From Megachile rotundata (lineage: Eukaryota > Arthropoda > Insecta > Hymenoptera > Megachilidae): DNA of 64,000 nt. A program made the translations under genes and the position numbers. Where the stretch lies: NCBI RefSeq assembly GCF_050947335.1, contig NW_027473339.1, positions 124,001 through 188,000 on the forward strand, written 5' to 3'. Below the pieces are notes generated by a model that was not told the DNA's origin, did not search any database, and saw nothing but the letters and a program-made list of their open reading frames with translations. Of this stretch, positions 25,591 through 38,096 are shown in pieces (within the stretch, counting starts at the first letter, position 1; every line of letters starts with the position of its first letter).

Positions 25591-28500
25591 TGAGTGACTG
25601 TGTGATTGTGATTGTGATTGTGTGACTGTGATTGTGTGATCGTGATAGTGTGATCGTGATCGTGTGATTGTGATCGTGTGATTGTGATCGTGTGATTGCG
25701 ATCGTGTGATTGTGATCGTGTGATTGCAATCGTGTGATTGCGATCGTGTGATTGCGATCGTGTGATTGCGATTGTGTGATTGTGATTGTGTGATTGTGAT
25801 TGTGTGATTGCGATTGTGGGACTGTGATTGTGTGATTGTGATTGTGTGATCGTGACTGTGATTGTGTGATTGTGATTGTGATTGTGATTGTGATTGTGAT
25901 TGTGTGACTGTGTGATTGTGATTGTGTGACTGTGATTGTGTGATCGTGATAGTGTGATCGTGATGGTGTGATCGTGATTGTGTGATCGTGACTGTGTGGT
26001 CGTGATTGTGTGATCGTGATTGTGGGATTGTGACTGTGTGATTGTGTGGTTGTGGTTGTGTGATTGTGATTGTGTGACTGTGATTGTGTGATTGTGATTG
26101 TGGGATTGTGATTGCGATTGTATGATCGCGATTGTGATCGCGATTGTGTGATCGCGATTGTGTGATCGCGATTGTGTGATCGCGATTGTGTGATCGCGAT
26201 TGTGTGGTCGTGATTGTGTGATCGTGATTGTGCGATTGTGATTGTGCGATTGTGATTGTGATTGTGTGACTGTGTGATTGTGATTGTGTGATCGTGATAG
26301 TGTGATCGTGATTGTGTGATCGTGATTGTGTGATCGTGATTGTGTGATCGTGATTGTGTGATGGTGATTGTGTGATTGTGATTGTGTGATTGTGGTTGTG
26401 TAATTGTGGTTGTGTGATTGTGATTGTGTGATTGCGATTGTGTGATCGTGACTGTGTGGTCGTGATTGTGTGATCGTGATTGTGGGATTGTGACTGTGTG
26501 ATTGTGTGGTTGTGGTTGTGCGTTTGTGATTGTGTGACTGTGATTGTGTGATTGTGATTGTGGGACTGTGATTGCGATTGTGTGATTGTGACTGTGTGGT
26601 CGTGATTGTGGGATTGTGTGATTGTGATTGTGATTGTGTGACTGTGATTTTGTGATTGTGATTTTGTGATTGTGATTTTGTGATTGTGATTGTGTGATTG
26701 TGATTGTGTGATTGTAATTGTGTGATTGTGTGATCGTGATTGTGTGGTCGTGATTGTGTGATCGTGATTGTGGGATTGTGACTGTGTGATTGTGTGATTG
26801 TGATTGTGTGACTGTGATTGTGTGATTGTGATTGTGGGATTGAGAGTGTGTGATTGTGATTGTGTGATCGTGACTGTGATTGTGTGATTGTGATTGTGTG
26901 ACTGTGTGATTGTGATTGTGATTGTGTGACTGTGATTGTGTGATCGTGATAGTGTGATCGTGATCGTGTGATTGTGATCGTGTGATTGTGATCGTGTGAT
27001 TGCGATCGTGTGATTGTGATCGTGTGATTGCAATCGTGTGATTGCGATCGTGTGATTGCGATCGTGTGATTGCGATTGTGTGATTGTGATTGTGTGATTG
27101 TGATTGTGGGATTGTGATTGTGTGATTGTGATTGTGTGATCGTGACTGTGATTGTGTGATTGTGATTGTGATTGTGATTGTGATTGTGTGACTGTGTGAT
27201 TGTGATTTTGTGACTATGATTGTGTGATCGTGATAGTGTGATCGTGATGGTGTGATCGTGATTGTGTGATCGTGACTGTGTGGTCGTGATTGTGTGATCG
27301 TGATTGTGGGATTGTGACTGTGTGATTGTGTGGTTGTGGTTGTGTGATTGTGATTGTGTGACTGTGATTGTGTGATTGTGATTGTGGGATTGTGTGATCG
27401 CGATTGTGATCGCGATTGTGTGATCGCGATTGTGTGATCGCGATTGTGTGATCGCGATTGTGTGATCGCGATTGTGTGATCGCGATTGTGTGATCGCGAT
27501 TGTGTGATTGTGATTGTGGGATTGTGGTTGTGCGATTGTGATTGTGCGATTGTGATTGTGCGATTGTGATTGTGCGATTGTGATTGTGATTGTGTGACTG
27601 TGTGATTGTGATTGTGTGATCGTGATAGTGTGATCGTGATTGTGTGATCGTGATTGTGTGATCGTGATTGTGTGATCGTGATTGTGTGATGGTGATTGTG
27701 TGATTGTGATTGTGTGATTGTGGTTGTGTAATTGTGGTTGTGTGATTGTGGTTGTGTGATTGCGATTGTGTGATCGTGACTGTGTGGTCGTGATTGTGTG
27801 ATCGTGATTGTGGGATTGTGACTGTGTGATTGTGTGGTTGTGGTTGTGCGTTTGTGATTGTGTGACTGTGATTGTGTGATTGTGATTGTGGGACTGTGAT
27901 TGCGATTTTGTGATTGTGACTGTGTGGTCGTGATTGTGCGATCGTGATTGTGGGATTGTGACTGTGTGGTTGTGTGGTTGTTTGATTGTGTGATTGCGAT
28001 TGTGTGATTGCGATTGTGTGATTGCGATTGTTTGATTGCGATTGTTTGATTGTGTGATTGTGATTGTGTGATTGTGATTGTGTGATTGTGATTGTGTGAT
28101 TGTGATTATGTGATTGTGATTGTGTGATTGTGATTGTGTGATTGTGATTGTGGGATTGTGACGGTGTGATTGTGTGGTTGTGATTGTGTGATCGTGATTG
28201 TGCGATCGTGATTGTGCGATCGTGATTGTGCGATCGTGATTGTGCGATCGTGATTGTGCGATCGTGATTGTGCGAGCGTGATTGTGCGATCGTGATTGTG
28301 CGATCGTGATTGTGCGATCGTGATTGTGCGATCGTGATTGTGTGATCGTGATTGTGTGATTGTGATTGTTTGATTGTGATTGTGTGATTGTGGTTGTGTG
28401 ATTGTGATTATGTGATTGTGATTGTGATTGTGTGATTGTGTGATTGTGATTCTGTGACTGTGATTGTGTGATTGTGATTGTGGGATTGAGATTGTGTGAT

Positions 28501-29160
28501 TGTGATTGTGTGATCGTGACTGTGATTATGTGATTGTGATTGAGTGACTGTGTGATTGTGATTGTGATTGTGTGACTGTGATTGTGTGATCGTGATAGTG
28601 TGATCGTGATCGTGTGATTGTGATCGTGTGATTGTGATCGTGTGATTGCGATCGTGTGATTGTGATCGTGTGATTGCAATCGTGTGATTGCGATCGTGTG
28701 ATTGCGATCGTGTGATTGCGATTGTGTGATTGTGATTGTGTGATTGTGATTGTGTGATTGCGATTGTGGGATTGTGATTGTGTGATTGTGATTGTGTGAT
28801 CGTGACTGTGATTGTGTGATTGTGATTGTGATTGTGATTGTGATTGTGATTGTGTGACTGTGTGATTGTGATTGTGTGACTGTGATTTTGTGATCGTGAT
28901 AGTGTGATCGTGATGGTGTGATCGTGATTGTGTGATCGTGACTGTGTGGTCGTGATTGTGTGATCGTGATTGTGGGATTGTGACTGTGTGATTGTGTGGT
29001 TGTGGTTGTGTGATTGTGATTGTGTGACTGTGATTGTGTGATTGTGATTGTGGGATTGTGATTGCGATTGTATGATCGCGATTGTGATCGCGATTGTGTG
29101 ATCGCGATTGTGTGATCGCGATTGTGTGATCGCGATTGTGTGATCGCGATTGTGTGGTCG
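25591..29160 (+). repeat. Mosaic of A-like and B-like units
   Basis: Gene-free continuation. Markers GATTGCAATCG at about 25727, 27031 and 28677 and ACTATG at 27213 show rearranged pieces of the 2.7 kb repeat mixed with the GAGTGACTG-containing unit type seen near 5070, 30130 and 39850. Confidence 0.75.
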
Positions 29161-32126
29161 TGATTGTGTGATCGTGATTGTGCGATTGTGATTGTGCGAT
29201 TGTGATTGTGATTGTGTGACTGTGTGATTGTGATAGTGTGATCGTGATTGTGTGATCGTGATTGTGTGATCGTGATTGTGTGATCGTGATTGTGTGATGG
29301 TGATTGTGTGATTGTGATTGTGTGATTGTGGTTGTGTAATTGTGGTTGTGTGATTGTGATTGTGTGATTGCGATTGTGTGATCGTGACTGTGTGGTCGTG
29401 ATTGTGTGATCGTGATTGTGGGATTGTGACTGTGTGATTGTGTGGTTGTGGTTGTGCGTTTGTGATTGTGTGACTGTGATTGTGTGATTGTGATTGTGGG
29501 ACTGTGATTGCGATTGTGTGATTGTGACTGTGTGGTCGTGATTGTGCGATCGTGATTGTGGGATTGTGACTGTGTGGTTGTGTGATTGTTTGATTGTGTG
29601 ATTGCGATTGTGTGATTGCGATTGTGTGATTGCGATTGTTTGATTGCGATTGTTTGATTGTGTGATTGTGATTGTGTGATTGTGATTGTGTGATTGTGAT
29701 TATGTGATTGTGATTGTGTGATTGTGATTGTGTGATTGTGATTGTGGGATTGTGACGGTGTGATTGTGTGGTTGTGATTGTGTGATCGTGATTGTGCGAT
29801 CGTGATTGTGCGATCGTGATTGTGCGATCGTGATTGTGCGATCGTGATTGTGCGATCGTGATTGTGCGAGCGTGATTGTGCGATCGTGATTGTGCGATCG
29901 TGATTGTGCGATCGTGATTGTGCGATCGTGATTGTGTGATTGTGATTGTGTGATTGTGATTGTTTGATTGTGATTGTGTGATTGTGGTTGTGTGATTGTG
30001 ATTATGTGATTGTGATTGTGATTGTGTGATTGTGTGATTGTGATTGTGTGACTGTGATTGTGTGATTGTGATTGTGGGATTGAGATTGTGTGATTGTGAT
30101 TGTGTGATCGTGACTGTGATTATGTGATTGTGATTGAGTGACTGTGTGATTGTGATTGTGATTGTGTGACTGTGATTGTGTGATCGTGATAGTGTGATCG
30201 TGATCGTGTGATTGTGATCGTGTGATTGTGATCGTGTGATTGTGATCGTGTGATTGCGATCGTGTGATTGTGATCGTGTGATTGCAATCGTGTGATTGCG
30301 ATCGTGTGATTGCGATCGTGTGATTGCGATTGTGTGATTGTGATTGTGTGATTGTGATTGTGTGATTGTGATTGTGGGATTGTGATTGTGTGATTGTGAT
30401 TGTGTGATCGTGACTGTGATTGTGTGATTGTGATTGTGATTGTGATTGTGATTGTGATTGTGTGACTGTGTGATTGTGATTGTGTGACTGTGATTGTGTG
30501 ATCGTGATAGTGTGATCGTGATGGTGTGATCGTGATTGTGTGATCGTGACTGTGTGGTCGTGATTGTGTGATCGTGATTGTGGGATTGTGACTGTGTGAT
30601 TGTGTGGTTGTGGTTGTGTGATTGTGATTGTGTGACTGTGATTGTGTGATTGTGATTGTGGGATTGTGATTGCGATTGTATGATCGCGATTGTGATCGCG
30701 ATTGTGTGATCGCGATTGTGTGATCGCGATTATGTGATCGCGATTGTGTGATCGCGATTGTGTGGTCGTGATTGTGTGATCGTGATTGTGGGATTGTGTG
30801 ATTGTGATTGTGATTGTGTAACTGTGATTTTGTGATTGTGATTTTGTGATTGTGATTTTGTGATTGTGATTGTGTGATTGTGATTGTGTGATTGTAATTG
30901 TGTGATTGTGTGATCGTGATTGTGTGGTCGTGATTGTGTGATCGTGATTGTGGGATTGTGACTGTGTGATTGTGTGATTGTGATTGTGTGACTGTGATTG
31001 TGTGATTGTGATTGTGGGATTGAGATTGTGTGATTGTGATTGTGTGATCGTGACTGTGATTGTGTGATTGTGATTGTGTGACTGTGTGATTGTGATTGTG
31101 ATTGTGTGACTGTGATTGTGTGATCGTGATAGTGTGATCGTGATCGTGTGATTGTGATCGTGTGATTGTGATCGTGTGATTGCGATCGTGTGATTGTGAT
31201 CGTGTGATTGCAATCGTGTGATTGCGATCGTGTGATTGCGATCGTGTGATTGCGATTGTGTGATTGTGATTGTGTGATTGTGATTGTGGGATTGTGATTG
31301 TGTGATTGTGATTGTGTGATCGTGACTGTGATTGTGTGATTGTGATTGTGATTGTGATTGTGATTGTGTGACTGTGATTGTGTGATTGTGATTGTGGGAT
31401 TGTGATTGTGTGATTGTGATTGTGTGATCGTGACTGTGATTGTGATTATGATTGTGACTGTGTGATTGTGATTGTGGGATTGTGATTGCGATCGTGTGAT
31501 TGTGACTGTGTGGTCGTGATAGTGTGATCGTGATTGTGGGATTGCGACTGTGTGATTGTGTGGTTGTGATTGTGTGATCGTGATTGTGCGATCATGATTG
31601 TGCGATCGTGATTGTGCGATCGTGATTGTGCGATCGTGATTGTGTGATCGTGATTGTGCGAGCGTGATTGTGCGATCGTGATTGTGCGATCGTGATTGTG
31701 CGATCGTGATTGTGCGATCGTGATTGTGTGATTGTGATTGTGTGATTGTGATTGTTTGATGATGATTGTGTGATTGTGGTTGTGTGATTGTGATTATGTG
31801 ATTGTGATTGTGATTGTGTGATTGTGTGATCGTGATTGTGTGATCGCGATTGTGTGATCGCGATTGTGTGATCGCGATTGTGTGATCGTGATTGTGTGGT
31901 CGTGATTGTGTGATCGTGATTGTGGGATTGTGTGATTGTGATTGTGATTGTGTGATTGTGATTTTGTGATTGTGATTTTGTGATTGTGATTTTGTGATTG
32001 TGATTTTGTGATTGTGATTTTGTGATTGTGATTTTGTGATTGTGATTTTGTGATTGTGATTTTGATATTGTGATTGTGCGATTGTGATCGTGTGATTGTG
32101 ATCGTGTGATTGCGATCGTGTGATCG
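29161..32126 (+). repeat. Tandem duplication, copy 1 (2966 bp)
   Basis: Matches the immediately following 2966 bp almost base for base. Rare private variants occur at the same place in both copies: GATCATG near 31594 and 34560, and GTTTGATGATG near 31756 and 34722. The one difference I found is T at 29167 against G at 32133. It contains a GCGAGCG tract, two GATTGCAATCG markers and a seven-copy ATTTTGTG tract (31961-32058). Confidence 0.88.
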
Positions 32127-35092
32127 TGATTGGGTGATCGTGATTGTGCGATTGTGATTGTGCGATTGTGATTGTGATTGTGTGACTGTGTGATTGTGAT
32201 AGTGTGATCGTGATTGTGTGATCGTGATTGTGTGATCGTGATTGTGTGATCGTGATTGTGTGATGGTGATTGTGTGATTGTGATTGTGTGATTGTGGTTG
32301 TGTAATTGTGGTTGTGTGATTGTGATTGTGTGATTGCGATTGTGTGATCGTGACTGTGTGGTCGTGATTGTGTGATCGTGATTGTGGGATTGTGACTGTG
32401 TGATTGTGTGGTTGTGGTTGTGCGTTTGTGATTGTGTGACTGTGATTGTGTGATTGTGATTGTGGGACTGTGATTGCGATTGTGTGATTGTGACTGTGTG
32501 GTCGTGATTGTGCGATCGTGATTGTGGGATTGTGACTGTGTGGTTGTGTGATTGTTTGATTGTGTGATTGCGATTGTGTGATTGCGATTGTGTGATTGCG
32601 ATTGTTTGATTGCGATTGTTTGATTGTGTGATTGTGATTGTGTGATTGTGATTGTGTGATTGTGATTATGTGATTGTGATTGTGTGATTGTGATTGTGTG
32701 ATTGTGATTGTGGGATTGTGACGGTGTGATTGTGTGGTTGTGATTGTGTGATCGTGATTGTGCGATCGTGATTGTGCGATCGTGATTGTGCGATCGTGAT
32801 TGTGCGATCGTGATTGTGCGATCGTGATTGTGCGAGCGTGATTGTGCGATCGTGATTGTGCGATCGTGATTGTGCGATCGTGATTGTGCGATCGTGATTG
32901 TGTGATTGTGATTGTGTGATTGTGATTGTTTGATTGTGATTGTGTGATTGTGGTTGTGTGATTGTGATTATGTGATTGTGATTGTGATTGTGTGATTGTG
33001 TGATTGTGATTGTGTGACTGTGATTGTGTGATTGTGATTGTGGGATTGAGATTGTGTGATTGTGATTGTGTGATCGTGACTGTGATTATGTGATTGTGAT
33101 TGAGTGACTGTGTGATTGTGATTGTGATTGTGTGACTGTGATTGTGTGATCGTGATAGTGTGATCGTGATCGTGTGATTGTGATCGTGTGATTGTGATCG
33201 TGTGATTGTGATCGTGTGATTGCGATCGTGTGATTGTGATCGTGTGATTGCAATCGTGTGATTGCGATCGTGTGATTGCGATCGTGTGATTGCGATTGTG
33301 TGATTGTGATTGTGTGATTGTGATTGTGTGATTGTGATTGTGGGATTGTGATTGTGTGATTGTGATTGTGTGATCGTGACTGTGATTGTGTGATTGTGAT
33401 TGTGATTGTGATTGTGATTGTGATTGTGTGACTGTGTGATTGTGATTGTGTGACTGTGATTGTGTGATCGTGATAGTGTGATCGTGATGGTGTGATCGTG
33501 ATTGTGTGATCGTGACTGTGTGGTCGTGATTGTGTGATCGTGATTGTGGGATTGTGACTGTGTGATTGTGTGGTTGTGGTTGTGTGATTGTGATTGTGTG
33601 ACTGTGATTGTGTGATTGTGATTGTGGGATTGTGATTGCGATTGTATGATCGCGATTGTGATCGCGATTGTGTGATCGCGATTGTGTGATCGCGATTATG
33701 TGATCGCGATTGTGTGATCGCGATTGTGTGGTCGTGATTGTGTGATCGTGATTGTGGGATTGTGTGATTGTGATTGTGATTGTGTAACTGTGATTTTGTG
33801 ATTGTGATTTTGTGATTGTGATTTTGTGATTGTGATTGTGTGATTGTGATTGTGTGATTGTAATTGTGTGATTGTGTGATCGTGATTGTGTGGTCGTGAT
33901 TGTGTGATCGTGATTGTGGGATTGTGACTGTGTGATTGTGTGATTGTGATTGTGTGACTGTGATTGTGTGATTGTGATTGTGGGATTGAGATTGTGTGAT
34001 TGTGATTGTGTGATCGTGACTGTGATTGTGTGATTGTGATTGTGTGACTGTGTGATTGTGATTGTGATTGTGTGACTGTGATTGTGTGATCGTGATAGTG
34101 TGATCGTGATCGTGTGATTGTGATCGTGTGATTGTGATCGTGTGATTGCGATCGTGTGATTGTGATCGTGTGATTGCAATCGTGTGATTGCGATCGTGTG
34201 ATTGCGATCGTGTGATTGCGATTGTGTGATTGTGATTGTGTGATTGTGATTGTGGGATTGTGATTGTGTGATTGTGATTGTGTGATCGTGACTGTGATTG
34301 TGTGATTGTGATTGTGATTGTGATTGTGATTGTGTGACTGTGATTGTGTGATTGTGATTGTGGGATTGTGATTGTGTGATTGTGATTGTGTGATCGTGAC
34401 TGTGATTGTGATTATGATTGTGACTGTGTGATTGTGATTGTGGGATTGTGATTGCGATCGTGTGATTGTGACTGTGTGGTCGTGATAGTGTGATCGTGAT
34501 TGTGGGATTGCGACTGTGTGATTGTGTGGTTGTGATTGTGTGATCGTGATTGTGCGATCATGATTGTGCGATCGTGATTGTGCGATCGTGATTGTGCGAT
34601 CGTGATTGTGTGATCGTGATTGTGCGAGCGTGATTGTGCGATCGTGATTGTGCGATCGTGATTGTGCGATCGTGATTGTGCGATCGTGATTGTGTGATTG
34701 TGATTGTGTGATTGTGATTGTTTGATGATGATTGTGTGATTGTGGTTGTGTGATTGTGATTATGTGATTGTGATTGTGATTGTGTGATTGTGTGATCGTG
34801 ATTGTGTGATCGCGATTGTGTGATCGCGATTGTGTGATCGCGATTGTGTGATCGTGATTGTGTGGTCGTGATTGTGTGATCGTGATTGTGGGATTGTGTG
34901 ATTGTGATTGTGATTGTGTGATTGTGATTTTGTGATTGTGATTTTGTGATTGTGATTTTGTGATTGTGATTTTGTGATTGTGATTTTGTGATTGTGATTT
35001 TGTGATTGTGATTTTGTGATTGTGATTTTGATATTGTGATTGTGCGATTGTGATCGTGTGATTGTGATCGTGTGATTGCGATCGTGTGATTG
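32127..35092 (+). repeat. Tandem duplication, copy 2 (2966 bp)
   Basis: Direct adjacent second copy of 29161-32126. The right junction is near 35087, where GATTGTGATCG follows instead of the direct switch to GATCGTGATTGGG seen at 32121. Adjacent head-to-tail arrangement with near identity is expected from one recent unequal exchange, but could also reflect an assembly error. Confidence 0.88.
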
Positions 35093-36054
35093 TGATCGTG
35101 TGATTGCAATCGTGTGATTGCGATCGTGTGATTGCGATCGTGTGATTGCGATTGTGTGATTGTGATTGTGTGATTGTGATTGTGTGATTGTGATTGTATG
35201 ATTGTGATTGTGTGATTGTGATTGTGTGATTGTGATTGTGTGATTGTGATTGTGTGATTGTGATTGTGTGATTGTGATTGTGTGATCGTGATCGTGTGAT
35301 CGTGATTGGGTGATCGTGATTTGGTGATCGTGATTGGGTGATCGTGATTGGGTAATCGTGGTTGGGTGATCGTGATTGTGGGATAGTGACTGTGTGATTG
35401 TGTGATTGTGATTGTGTGACTGTGATTGTGTGATTGTGATTGTGGGATTGCGATTGTGTGATTGTGATTGTGTGATCGTGACTGTGATTGTGATTGTGAT
35501 TGTGATTGTGATTGTGATTGTGATTGTGTGATTGTGATTGTGGGATTGTGATTGCGATCGTGTGATTGTGACTGTGTGGTCGTGATAGTGTGATCGTGAT
35601 TGTGGGATTGTGACTGTGTGATTGTGTGGTTGTGATTGTGTGATCGTGATTGTGCGATCGTGATTGTGCGATCGTGATTGTGCGATCGTGATTGTGCGAT
35701 CGTGATTGTGCGATCGTGATTGTGCGAGCGTGATTGTGCGATCGTGATTGTGCGATCGTGATTGTGCGATCGTGATTGTGCGATCGTGATTGTGTGATTG
35801 TGATTGTGTGATTGTGATTGTTTGATTGTGATTGTGTGATTGTGGTTGTGTGATTGTGATTATGTGATTGTGATTGTGATTGTGTGATTGTGTGATCGTG
35901 ATTGTGTGATCGCGATTGTGTGATCGCGATTGTGTGATCGCGATTGTGTGATTGTGTGATTGTGATTGTGATTGTGTGACTGTGATTGTGTGATTGTGAT
36001 TGTGGGATTGTGATTGTGTGATTGTGATTGTGTGATCGTGACTGTGATTGTGTG

Positions 36055-36318
36055 ATTGTGATTGCGATTGTGATTGTGATTGTGATTGCGATTGTGATTG
36101 TGATTGTGATCGTGATTGTGATCGTGATCGTGATCGTGATTGTGATTGTGATTGTGATTGTGATTGTGATTGTGATTGTGATTGTGATTGTGATTGTGAT
36201 TGTGATTGTGATTGTGATTGTGATTGTGATTGTGATTGTGATCGTGATCGTGATCGTGATCGTGATCGTGATCGTGATTGTGATTGTGATTGTGATTGTG
36301 ATTGTGATTGTGATTGTG
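36055..36318 (+). repeat. Long patterned hexamer tract, 44 units
   Basis: About 44 hexamers in an ordered pattern: ATTGCG interspersed twice, one ATCGTG, one ATTGTG, three ATCGTG, a long ATTGTG run, six ATCGTG (36241-36276), then ATTGTG. The same order is found 6892 bp to the right with different run lengths. Confidence 0.9.
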
Positions 36319-37977
36319 TGACTGTGATTGTGTGATCGTGATAGTGTGATCGTGATAGTGTGATCGTGATTGTGTGATCGTGATTGTGTGGTCGTGATTG
36401 TGTGGTCGTGATTGTGTGATCGTGATTGTGTGATCGTGATTGTGTGATCGTGATTGTGTGATCGTGATTGTGCGATCGTGATTGTGCGATCGTGATTGTG
36501 CGATCGTGATTGTGCGATTGTGATTGTGCGAGTGTGATTGTGCGATTTTGATTGTGCGATTGTGATTGTGCGATTGTGATTGTGCGATCGTGATTGTGTG
36601 ATCGTGATAGTGTGATCGTGATAGTGTGATCGTGATGGTGTGATCGTGATTGTGTGATCGTGACTGTGTGGTCGTGATTGTGTGATCGTGATTGTGGGAT
36701 TGTGACTGTGTGATTGTGTGGTTGTGGTTGTGTGATTGTGATTGTGTGACTGTGATTGTGTGATTGTGATTGTGGGATTGTGATTGCGATTGTGTGATCG
36801 CGATTGTGATCGCGATTGTGTGATCGCGATTGTGTGATCGCGATTGTGTGATCGCGATTGTGTGATCGCGATTGTGTGATCGCGATTGTGTGATCGCGAT
36901 TGTGTGATCGTGATTGTGTGGTCGTGATTGTGTGATCGTGATTGTGGGATTGTGTGATTGTGATTGTGATTGTGATTGTGTGATTGTGATTGTATGATTG
37001 TGATTGTGTGATTGTGATTGTGTGATTGTGATTGTGTGATTGTGATTGTGTGATTGTGATTGTGTGATTGTGATTGTGTGATCGTGATTGTGTGGTCGTG
37101 ATTGTGTGATCGTGATTGTGGGATTGTGACTGTGTGATTGTGTGATTGTGATTGTGTGACTGTGATTGTGTGATTGTGATTGTGGGATTGAGATTGTGTG
37201 ATTGTGATTGTGTGATCGTGACTGTGATTGTGTGATTGTGATTGTGTGACTGTGTGATTGTGATTGTGATTGTGTGACTGTGATTGTGTGATCGTGATAG
37301 TGTGATCGTGATCGTGTGATTGTGATCGTGTGATTGTGATCGTGTGATTGCGATCGTGTGATTGTGATCGTGTGATTGCAATCGTGTGATTGCGATCGTG
37401 TGATTGCGATTGTGTGATTGTGATTGTGTGATTGTGATTGTGTGATTGTGATTGTGGGATTGTGATTGTGTGATTGTGATTGTGTGATCGTGACTGTGAT
37501 TGTGTGATTATGATTGTGATTGTGATTGTGATTGTGATTGTGTGACTGTGTGATTGTGATTGTGTGACTATGATTGTGTGATCGTGATAGTGTGATCGTG
37601 ATGGTGTGATCGTGATTGCGTGATCGTGACTGTGTGGTCGTGATTGTGTGATCGTGATTGTGGGATTGTGACTGTGTGATTGTGTGGTTGTGGTTGTGTG
37701 ATTGTGATTGTGTGACCGTGATTGTGTGATTGTGATTGTGGGATTGTGTGATCGCGATTGTGATCGCGATTGTGTGATCGCGATTGTGTGATCGCGATTG
37801 TGTGATCGCGATTGTGTGATCGCGATTGTGTGATCGCGATTGTGTGATCGCGATTGTGTGATCGCGATTGTGTGATCGCGATTGTGTGATCGCGATTGAG
37901 TGATTGTGATTATGTGATTGTGATTGTGATTGTGATTGTGTGATTGTGTGATCGTGATTGTGTGATCGTGATTGTGT

Positions 37978-38096
37978 GACCGTGATTGTGTGACCGTGAT
38001 TATGTGATCGTGATTGTGTGATCCTGATTGTGTGATTAGGATTCTGTGATCGTGATTCTGTAATCGTGATTGTGTGATCGTGATTGTGATCGTGAT
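37978..38096 (+). repeat. ATTAGG module, copy 3
   Basis: ATTAGG at 38035. The module and about 300 bp to its right match copies at 15407 and 47067. Confidence 0.85.

Noticed and set aside
36028..36335. Plus-strand open frames reading V-I or C-D dipeptides (also 1824-2015, 4299-4534 and 42920-43233)
   Set aside because: They are hexamer tracts read in frames lacking the TGA word. Two of the three frames are open by arithmetic alone.
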